Positions 1-5,547 of a stretch of 6,258 nt of DNA are shown piece after piece. This stretch comes from Pseudomonadota bacterium (lineage in GTDB: Bacteria > Desulfobacterota > Syntrophia > Syntrophales > JADFWA01), in NCBI GenBank assembly GCA_030596145.1, contig JAUVKS010000120.1, positions 1 through 6,258 on the forward strand, in the 5' to 3' direction. Made by a program: the position numbers and the translations under genes. The notes under the pieces are model-generated. The model had not been told where the DNA came from. It ran no database searches and was given only the letters and a program-made list of their open reading frames with translations. Numbering within the stretch: position 1 is the stretch's first letter; the number at the start of each line of letters is the position of its first letter.

Positions 1-518
1 ATCTCGCTGTCATTTTCCTCCAGTAACCAGGTTACTTCGAAACCTCTGAGGGCGTATCCAATTGCCCGGGCAGTAAGCATTATATTTGAAATGTAAAAAA
101 TCCCCTCCTTTACACCTTTTTCAAGAATTGAGTGAAGAATATTCACCTCTCTCGAAAAAAGTCGGTTGCGGATATCGCCTGTTTTTGGAAGCAATTTATC
201 TATTCCTTCGCGTCCAAGGTTCAAGATATTAATGGCCTCTTTTGTATAGCGAAACTTTGCATGCAAAAATACTTTAAGTTTGTCTACTGGAGATGATGTT
301 TGCTCAACGGCAGCCAATGTCTTCTCAGTGACATCATTAACTTCGCGATTGAGTACCTCCAGATAAACTTGATCCTTGCTGCCAAAATAGTTGTAGATGG
401 TCGCCTTGGCCACTCTTGCCATTTGTGCTATCTCGTGTAGGCTTGTTTTCTGGATACCATACCGACCAAACATATTTCTGGCAGTGTCAAGTATTGATTC
501 TAACTTTTCCTGTTTCAT
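1..518 (-). CDS. TetR/AcrR-family transcriptional regulator (C-terminus cut by window edge)
   Basis: Reading the minus strand from the ATG at 518 gives an open frame of 172 codons running off the left edge. The protein begins MKQEKLESILDTARNMFGRY. Residues 1-56 are a typical TetR DNA-binding domain: helix 1 (about 3-20), the helix-turn-helix TSLHEIAQMARVAKATIYNYF (25-45), then GSKDQVYLEVL. The rest (about 60-172) is a helical ligand-binding and dimerisation domain with no conserved motif that names a ligand. TetR proteins are usually 190-220 residues, so only the last few tens of residues should be missing. The start is well supported: GGAGGAGGG lies just upstream (523-531), with the GGAGG core 8 nt from the ATG. 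The gene follows the ligase-ACP-acyltransferase gene on the same strand but has its own apparent promoter, which overlaps a candidate operator, so autorepression is likely. Sensing of an acyl compound is a guess from context. Confidence 0.93.
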   Translation of the reverse strand, partial: MKQEKLESILDTARNMFGRYGIQKTSLHEIAQMARVAKATIYNYFGSKDQVYLEVLNREVNDVTEKTLAAVEQTSSPVDKLKVFLHAKFRYTKEAINILNLGREGIDKLLPKTGDIRNRLFSREVNILHSILEKGVKEGIFYISNIMLTARAIGYALRGFEVTWLLEENDSE

Positions 519-545
519 CTGGCCCTCCTCCAGATAGATATTTTG

Positions 546-582
546 TATTTTTAGACGATTTCAGTTTTTCAGTCTAAAAATA
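546..582. promoter_or_regulatory. Candidate TetR operator: perfect 11-bp inverted repeat
   Basis: TATTTTTAGAC (546-556) and GTCTAAAAATA (572-582) are exact reverse complements separated by 15 bp. The spacer carries two copies of TTTCAGT-type sequence (559-565 and 567-573), so the inner part of the right arm reads TCAGTCTAA against TTAGACGA on the left. AGAC/GTCT-centred dyads in AT-rich sequence are a common form of TetR-family operator. The site sits between the regulator's -10 hexamer and its ribosome binding site, where autorepressing TetR proteins normally bind. A hairpin in the leader RNA is an alternative, but the AT-rich arms and location favour a protein-binding site. Confidence 0.6.
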
Positions 583-604
583 ACATAAAAAAATAGAATG
601 TCAA
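577..604 (-). promoter_or_regulatory. Candidate sigma70-type promoter of the tetR gene
   Basis: On the minus strand a perfect -35 hexamer TTGACA (plus 599-604) is followed after 16 bp by TATTTT (plus 577-582), a 4/6 match to the -10 consensus. The spacer is T-rich. Transcription would start around plus 565-572, giving a leader of about 50 nt to the regulator's ATG at 518. The -10 hexamer is the first part of one arm of the inverted repeat described next, so a bound repressor would block RNA polymerase. The call rests on consensus match and position only. Confidence 0.6.
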
Positions 605-631
605 GGGGGAAAATGGGGATGCGATGTAGAT

Positions 632-3166
632 CTATAATTTATCAACTATATCTTTTAGCTTGCTTGCAATTGCTTGGGGCTCACCGCCGCTGAACATGTG
701 TGGTTTCCCAATATGTACGGAGACCTCTCCCCGTTTTGGAAATGATGCGCCCGGTGGCAGGATTTCGAAAGTATCTCTCAGACGAATAGGAACAACAGGC
801 ACCCTGATACCAAGGGCGAGATGACCTATCCCATCCTTGAAGGGTATTATCTCACCTGTCTCTGTCCTGTGCCCTTCAGGAAATATCAAAGGACAATAGT
901 TTTTCTCAATCAGTTCTCCCGTATAGGCAAAGCTTCGGCGAAATGAGTCAGGGGAAAAGGGGTATACGTGGGAAAATGTCACCAGGGCCATGTATCCCAC
1001 AAAATGGAGCAGACGCAGGAAAGAATGGTTTCCACTCGGCAGGAAGTATTCTCTGAAAAAATTCACCCTCACTGCAGGAGAAAGACGGCAACGGAAACGA
1101 TAGGGAAGGGTCTTTAGAAGCAAAGGTGTATCAATGTGGCTGCTGTGATTGGCGATGAATATCACAGGAGGGTTTACCCCGCGGAGGTTTTCGAGTCCCT
1201 TCACTTTATGCCGGCAAAAAATATTTAGAATGGGAAAGAGGATAATATGCAGGACGGCAAAACGGATGGGAGCAAAAAGAAAGGAATTGCTGAAGCGGGG
1301 CATTGGGATATTTCTTTCTCTGATTTCTTTTCCGGTAAGTAAGTCTGTTAGATCTTTTATTGAAGTCTCCTCATTCAGAAAGGAGTCCTGGATTGAAACC
1401 TGGTAGTTACTTTCCAGATTCAGGGCAAGTTCCAGGCGGTCTAGAGAGGAAAGACCCAGATCACGACCTAACTTTAGGGAAGAGTCGAGAGCACCAGCAT
1501 CTATATTAACCAATCTTGAAATGATGTCGGTAAGACCGTTTCTGAGCGGAGCTTGAGTTTCAGTTTTCAGGGATGCTATTCTTTCAGCCACCTCTCTTTT
1601 TTTAACCTTAAGCGATGATGTGCGGGGGAAGTCGCGCTCAGGCCAGATGTAGATATGCTTTATTCTCTGCGGTGGGGGAAGGATAGCGTTTGCCTTTCGT
1701 ATAATATCATCTTCCGAATCGATACCCGGTTTAACGAGAAGTACTGCCATTATCTCCTCTCGGCCACCTTTCTCTATACCGATGACAGCACTGTCTTTTA
1801 CCCCGGCTTGTGAGTTGAGTGCATTTTCTATCTCTTCAGGATAGACATTGACTCCATCTGAGGTAACAATCACATCTTTTTTCCTTCCCAGGAAGTAGAG
1901 ATTTCCTTCTGGATCAATGTTGCCGATATCCCCGGTACGAAGCCATCCATCTTGAAACGATGATACTGTACTGTCCTGATCTTCGAAATAGCCCTCGCTT
2001 ACATTTGCCCCCCTCACCAGTATCTCTCCGTCATCGGCAATCCTGATCTGCTGGTCACCTATGACCTTCCCAACAGAACCTTGCTTATCCCTGAGCGGGT
2101 TGTAGATAGTTACCATGGGCGATGTTTCCGTCAGGCCATACCCCTGGTACATAGCGAAGGATAGTCGCCTGTAAAATTCATATATTTCAGGGTCGAGCTT
2201 TGCACCTCCAATCACCATAGCCAGAAATCTTAAACCCATCCTGCGATGAAGTCCTGAAAAATAGAGAAACCGTAAAATAAAGTGCCAGCCTGCCACCCGT
2301 TCGTATTTCTTCCAGAAAGTTTTTTCTTCACCACGACGGTTAATGTGGTTGATTATGTGTAACCTCAGTATTTCCAATATTCTCGGTACGCACACGGCGA
2401 CTATAATCTTTTCCTTTTTGATTGTTTCCAGTAGGAAGGAAGAAGAGAGATTTTGTGGAAATATGACTGACCCATTTAACATCAGCGGGACAAATATCTC
2501 CGCCATCTGTCCGTAAAGGTGACTGAGAGGAAGAAGCGCCAGGAAATTTATATTCTTGAGTATCCGTGTGACAAGTCGCAGGCTTGAGATAACCTCTAAA
2601 ATTGGAGGGAAAAGGGAGGTAATGTTACCGTGTCGTATCATTACACCTTTCGGCTCGGCCGTGGTGCCGGAGGTAAATACAATCTCCGCCAGATCAGATT
2701 CGTATACCGGAGGATGTTCGGACGGCTTGGCCGGATAATCACCAAGTCTTTCCTCCAGGGTTTCCAGATCGAGGAAAGAAAAATTACCCCCAAATTTTCT
2801 GTTATTGTTAGAAGAAACAACGAGCTCAGCTTGAACTTTTTCGGCGATACGAGATGCCGCATCATGTGTAATCGTGCCGTCCAGCGGCACCAGCACGACG
2901 CCTCTATTTATAGTACCGAGGAAGGCGACCAGGAGGGGGAGGGTATTGTCTCCCCAGATAACAACCCTGTCTCCCTTACTTATACCATGGTCTTCCAGCA
3001 GCGAAGAGAATCTCATCGAAAGATCAAATACCTTTCGATAACTCCATCTTGTCGTGCAGTAGTCACTCCTGAAGGCAAAGTAAGGCCTTGTTCCCCCTTT
3101 TCCCATCGAGCGTATTAGATCGACCAGTTTGGAATGCTTGGGAAAGCTAACAACGTTATCAGGCAT
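632..3166 (-). CDS. Three-domain fusion: fatty-acid AMP ligase - acyl carrier protein - PlsC-type acyltransferase
   Basis: 844 residues from the ATG at 3166. Residues 1 to about 530 are an ANL-superfamily acyl-adenylating ligase of long-chain type: P-loop FTSGTTAEPKGV (164-175), GGAKL (320), YGLTETSP (343-350), GWLRTGDIG (407-415), GRKKDVIV (427-434) and a C-terminal lysine in TSSLKVKKRE (about 520). Residues about 545-610 are an acyl carrier domain with LGLSSLDRLEL; Ser574 is the expected phosphopantetheine site, preceded by Ser rather than the usual Asp. After a hydrophobic segment (about 627-651) comes a PlsC-family acyltransferase with NHSSHID (HX4D, His674/Asp679) and FPEGHR (762-767). 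Inferred role at the inner membrane: free fatty acid to acyl-AMP, to the built-in carrier, to a lysophospholipid or glycerol phosphate. E. coli Aas combines ligase and acyltransferase in the opposite order and without a carrier domain. The gene is 23 bp downstream of the radical SAM gene, so probably co-transcribed. The acyl acceptor cannot be read from sequence. Confidence 0.93.
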   Translation of the reverse strand: MPDNVVSFPKHSKLVDLIRSMGKGGTRPYFAFRSDYCTTRWSYRKVFDLSMRFSSLLEDHGISKGDRVVIWGDNTLPLLVAFLGTINRGVVLVPLDGTITHDAASRIAEKVQAELVVSSNNNRKFGGNFSFLDLETLEERLGDYPAKPSEHPPVYESDLAEIVFTSGTTAEPKGVMIRHGNITSLFPPILEVISSLRLVTRILKNINFLALLPLSHLYGQMAEIFVPLMLNGSVIFPQNLSSSFLLETIKKEKIIVAVCVPRILEILRLHIINHINRRGEEKTFWKKYERVAGWHFILRFLYFSGLHRRMGLRFLAMVIGGAKLDPEIYEFYRRLSFAMYQGYGLTETSPMVTIYNPLRDKQGSVGKVIGDQQIRIADDGEILVRGANVSEGYFEDQDSTVSSFQDGWLRTGDIGNIDPEGNLYFLGRKKDVIVTSDGVNVYPEEIENALNSQAGVKDSAVIGIEKGGREEIMAVLLVKPGIDSEDDIIRKANAILPPPQRIKHIYIWPERDFPRTSSLKVKKREVAERIASLKTETQAPLRNGLTDIISRLVNIDAGALDSSLKLGRDLGLSSLDRLELALNLESNYQVSIQDSFLNEETSIKDLTDLLTGKEIRERNIPMPRFSNSFLFAPIRFAVLHIILFPILNIFCRHKVKGLENLRGVNPPVIFIANHSSHIDTPLLLKTLPYRFRCRLSPAVRVNFFREYFLPSGNHSFLRLLHFVGYMALVTFSHVYPFSPDSFRRSFAYTGELIEKNYCPLIFPEGHRTETGEIIPFKDGIGHLALGIRVPVVPIRLRDTFEILPPGASFPKRGEVSVHIGKPHMFSGGEPQAIASKLKDIVDKL

Positions 3167-3172
3167 AAGCTG

Positions 3173-3178
3173 CACCTC
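3173..3178 (-). promoter_or_regulatory. Ribosome binding site that sets the fusion gene start
   Basis: GAGGTG on the minus strand lies 6 nt before the ATG at 3166, whose protein begins MPDNVVSFPK. The frame stays open to an earlier ATG at 3244, but that start would add 26 unconserved-looking, Arg/Ser-rich residues (MGVRLYGTRRR...) and overlap the end of the radical SAM gene by 55 bp. The radical SAM gene uses the same GAGGTG sequence, which supports the downstream start. Confidence 0.75.
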
Positions 3179-3189
3179 ATCGCGCAGAA

Positions 3190-4653
3190 TCACACTGCTT
3201 CTGAGAGAACATCTTCTCCTTGTTCCATAAAGTCTGACTCCCACACCGGGTCCAACAGGGCGGCAACTTTCTCATCATAGTCGATCAGTTGTTCATGATA
3301 ACGATCACTTTTCAGTGCTTCCTCAGCAAAAACATCAAGTGATTGCACGTTATTTTCCTTGAGAATTTTACAAATTTCCTGATGATGGTCTCTCATCGGA
3401 CACGGCATTAAACGATTCTTCACCCTGCCCCTCGGTTGCATATAGCCGTAGTTTTTTTGCCAGTTTCTTATGTCTTTAAAGAATTTAGTTTCACGGACCG
3501 TGTCCAAATTTCCACCGTTCTTATAAATATCATAAATGTTTGCCGTATAATATGGAATAAAGGCACATGGTGCAACATTACCATTCCCTTCAATGTAGGC
3601 GAATCCTCCCTTTCTTCCTGCCGCAATACAGCCATTGCTCAAATAGCCGTTGTTCCAGAAATCGCAATGTGCGAAACCCTTTTCTTTCAGTATGTATTTT
3701 GATCTCTTATACAGATACAAACGCTGCTCCGGGGTAACCATGGTATCAAAATCAATCTCCCTGCCAATGGGCATGTACTGGAATGACCAGCCAAAAAGGG
3801 CCTTCTGTTCTTTAAAATAAAAATCGATAAATTCATCCGATATAAGTAGTTCAGCATTTTGCCTGGTTGGAGTAACTGATATGCCAAAAGGGTTGCCCGC
3901 TTCCCGAAGATTTGCAAATGCCTGTAATATCCTGTCATGAACCCCTTCGCCTCTTCTTGCATCGGTCTCCTTTTTGAATCCCTCAACCGAGATTGCCGGT
4001 GCTACATTGCCCACTTCGGCTAATTTCCTTACATTTTCTTTATTGAGCAGAGTTCCGTTTGTATAAACCAGGAAATACTGATTTTTGTGCTTTGCAAAGA
4101 TGTCGAATATCGTTTTACCGTTGTCACTCCACAGGAAAGGTTCCCCACCGGTTATTGTCGTAAAATAACTGCTCCACAATTCCTCCTTCTCGGTTAAAAT
4201 CCTGTCGAATGTGTCCCAGTCAAGACTGGCGGCCGTTTCTTTGTCACTACCGGCATAACAACCCTTGCATCGCAAATTGCAACGCTGGGTCGGACTGATA
4301 AGAAGAAGCCTTGGATATTCCACTTTTTGCTTTTCATAAGCCTCATCCTTGGCCTTCGTACTCTTGAACAGGATGTTATCGACAAAATTCTTAAAAACTG
4401 TTTTTAATATATCTGGTGATAATAAGTTTTCGTCCATCCTTTCAGATGCTGTCATTAATAAATCTCGTACGAAATAATATTGTTCTTCCAACTCAGCAGG
4501 TATTTCGTAAGATTTTTCTGCTTTTTTGAGAACGTCTCTTTTTATCTTTTTATCTATTAAAGGTAACAATAAATGTCTAATGCGGGGGCTGGCAAACACC
4601 AAATTAGACAACTCCGCCAAACTTATCTTCCTAATACTTTTTGCAATCTTCAT
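3190..4653 (-). CDS. Radical SAM enzyme with SPASM-like C-terminal cysteine region
   Basis: 487 residues. The radical SAM 4Fe-4S motif CNLRCKGC supplies Cys125, Cys129 and Cys132 (CX3CX2C), followed by the SAM-binding TGGEP (168-172), YTNGT (197-201) and ISVEG (221-225), the usual order in the TIM-barrel core. The C-terminal part has more cysteines: Cys330, Cys342, Cys363, Cys418 and Cys428. Cys342-X15-Gly358-X4-Cys363 fits the first SPASM/twitch pattern, so one or two auxiliary Fe-S clusters are likely. About 110 residues precede the core, basic and helical (SPRIRHLLLPLIDKKIKRD), with no domain I recognise. The start is supported by GAGGTGA (4658-4664), 4 nt from the ATG. SPASM enzymes include peptide-modifying and anaerobic sulfatase-maturing enzymes, but no precursor peptide or sulfatase gene is visible here. 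The adjacent acyl-activating, acyl-transferring gene suggests a lipid-related substrate; that is inference. Confidence 0.92.
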   Translation of the reverse strand: MKIAKSIRKISLAELSNLVFASPRIRHLLLPLIDKKIKRDVLKKAEKSYEIPAELEEQYYFVRDLLMTASERMDENLLSPDILKTVFKNFVDNILFKSTKAKDEAYEKQKVEYPRLLLISPTQRCNLRCKGCYAGSDKETAASLDWDTFDRILTEKEELWSSYFTTITGGEPFLWSDNGKTIFDIFAKHKNQYFLVYTNGTLLNKENVRKLAEVGNVAPAISVEGFKKETDARRGEGVHDRILQAFANLREAGNPFGISVTPTRQNAELLISDEFIDFYFKEQKALFGWSFQYMPIGREIDFDTMVTPEQRLYLYKRSKYILKEKGFAHCDFWNNGYLSNGCIAAGRKGGFAYIEGNGNVAPCAFIPYYTANIYDIYKNGGNLDTVRETKFFKDIRNWQKNYGYMQPRGRVKNRLMPCPMRDHHQEICKILKENNVQSLDVFAEEALKSDRYHEQLIDYDEKVAALLDPVWESDFMEQGEDVLSEAV

Positions 4654-4927
4654 GACGTCACCTCTTCTAAAACTGAGTTACCTGTCGTCCGTACGAGAAA
4701 CCACTTACTTACAGACAGCAAGCAGCGATTCAATGGCCATTCAATAATATCCTTCAACGGTGAAGAATGGGGTTCAGTGGCCTGTTTGGAGAATAGCCAG
4801 AACCTTAAATGGCAAACCTGCGATCTTTGGTAGATTCCAGGGCATAAGGAATGAGCATCATTCTCACATGCGGATTCAACTTTGAGATGGATAGATAGAT
4901 TAAGCTTTTGGGGATTTGACGGCGTTT

Positions 4928-4970
4928 CTTCCCGCGAGCTCCGCCACTATAGGGCAGGGCTTGCGGGAAG
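4928..4970. repeat. Long GC-rich imperfect hairpin
   Basis: CTTCCCGC (4928-4935) pairs exactly with GCGGGAAG (4963-4970). Pairing continues inward through 4936-4945 against 4953-4962 with two G-T wobbles and one mismatch, leaving a 7-nt loop (4946-4952). This gives an 18-position stem that is clearly more GC-rich than the surrounding DNA. Neither side is followed by a run of T, so it is not an ordinary intrinsic terminator. AGCGAGCTGA directly after the stem partly repeats CGCGAGCTCC inside it. A REP-like palindromic element, or a structured part of the radical SAM leader (about 275 nt upstream of its start), are both possible. Confidence 0.6.
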
Positions 4971-5120
4971 CGAGCTGAAATAGAAATGTTCCTTACCGGG
5001 AAGCCATATACTATGGGTAGGGAGCTTCACATCTTTCTTGTCACAAGAGGTTTCCATGATCTGTACCTGATAACATTGGTTTCTGTGACCATCGAAGCCA
5101 GTCTGGGGGTTTATTTGATT

Positions 5121-5210
5121 TTCAAAGGGCCTTTGAATGTTTCTCCTTTAGGAAAACCAGTTATTATTTTTATTTTCAAAGGCTTCGTTGTCATTCAAAG
5201 GCCCTTTGTT
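5121..5210. repeat. CAAAGG inverted-repeat cluster
   Basis: CAAAGGGCCTTTGAATG (5123-5139) and CATTCAAAGGCCCTTTG (5192-5208) are perfect 17-bp reverse complements 52 bp apart. Each arm is itself a near-perfect palindrome around one central base; the left one extends to TTCAAAGGgCCTTTGAA (5121-5137). A third TTCAAAGG occurs at 5175-5182, and ATTTTCAAAGG is directly repeated at 5118-5128 and 5172-5182. The arrangement would suit a small non-autonomous inverted-repeat element or a set of binding sites for a dimeric regulator. No transposase gene or clear target-site duplication is visible. Confidence 0.6.
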
Positions 5211-5388
5211 CTTACTTTTATAACTACAATAATGATGCCAATTTATAACTTATCTTCAATTACTATTTTGCTTGACATTCTCCTAAAAAGTATCCAAACA
5301 AATTAAAGTGTTACAAAACAATTTCCTGATAGTATGTAATCATATTTAATAAAGGTAAGATAAACCTGCCGCGATTAAGGAGGATATC

Positions 5389-5491
5389 GTGCGATAATTG
5401 CACTGAGCAATCTTGGAATTATGAGGAATGCTTGTGAGGCTTTGCCTTGAAGGGCTGTGCGAGAATAGAACGCATGGTGCGAATTAAGCAC
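5389..5491. repeat. Three GTGCGA stem-loops downstream of the channel gene
   Basis: GTGCGA occurs three times within about 100 bp (5389-5394, 5457-5462, 5477-5482), each at the 5' side of a small stem-loop. GTGCGATAATTGCAC (5389-5403) and GTGCGAATTAAGCAC (5477-5491) share the same GTGCGA...GCAC frame and length, and TGCG/CGCA (5458-5461 with 5471-5474) forms the middle one around a 9-nt loop. The first copy follows a strong AAGGAGG (5377-5383). A structured RNA or a repeat family is possible; nothing here names one. Confidence 0.4.
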
Positions 5492-5547
5492 AGTATTTCG
5501 TATGTTATCGTATCTTATTTAAAATGCTTTGCAAATCTGGAGATTAT

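Larger units (their letters stand above)
4654..5547. other. Long gene-poor region between the channel gene and the radical SAM gene
   Basis: About 0.9 kb with no open frame that looks like a protein. The longest plus-strand frame (4986-5306, 106 codons) has no good ribosome binding site, and its sequence is explained by AT-rich DNA and the repeats it crosses. The minus strand is open from 4946 to a stop at 4650 that overlaps the radical SAM start codon, but has no ATG. The region holds a GC-rich hairpin (4928-4970), CAAAGG inverted repeats (5121-5210) and a cluster of GTGCGA stem-loops (5389-5491), listed separately. A promoter for the radical SAM gene should lie in the right-to-left approach to 4653, but I see no hexamer pair good enough to call. 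No clear terminator follows the channel gene. It may be a long leader, a decayed gene, or an insertion site for small repeats. Confidence 0.6.

Noticed and set aside
2630..3118. 162-codon plus-strand open frame
   Set aside because: It lies wholly inside the ligase domain of the fusion gene, on the opposite strand, while the fusion frame has clear family motifs there.
3167..3244. Upstream in-frame ATG for the fusion gene (26 extra residues)
   Set aside because: It would overlap the radical SAM coding end by 55 bp and lacks a ribosome binding site; the ATG at 3166 has GAGGTG at good spacing.
4653..4660. TGACGTCA palindrome at the radical SAM start codon
   Set aside because: It is only 8 bp, falls between the ribosome binding site and the start codon, and is within what chance allows.
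4660..4690. Second TetR site before the radical SAM gene (TTTTAGA on the minus strand)
   Set aside because: Only a half-match to one arm of the operator; no dyad partner, and no promoter around it.
4573..4833. 86-codon plus-strand open frame at the radical SAM 5' end
   Set aside because: It is partly antisense to the well-supported start of the radical SAM gene, with no motif and no good ribosome binding site.
4650..4946. Minus-strand open frame of about 98 codons ending in a TGA that overlaps the radical SAM ATG
   Set aside because: It has no ATG, no ribosome binding site for the two possible TTG starts, and an unremarkable translation. Kept only as a possible trace of decay.
5272..5290. 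Plus-strand TTGACA at 5272-5277 as a promoter
   Set aside because: No acceptable -10 hexamer at 16-18 bp and no plus-strand gene downstream to serve.
4986..5306. 106-codon plus-strand open frame with hydrophobic stretches
   Set aside because: There is no convincing ribosome binding site and no recognisable family. Its FKG repeats arise from the CAAAGG inverted repeats it crosses, and the hydrophobicity follows from T-rich DNA.
5389..5491. Group II intron remnant (GTGCG at one end and a domain V-like GTGCG...CGCA hairpin)
   Set aside because: The hairpin does not match the conserved 34-nt domain V pattern, there is no domain VI or reverse transcriptase, and the length is far too short.
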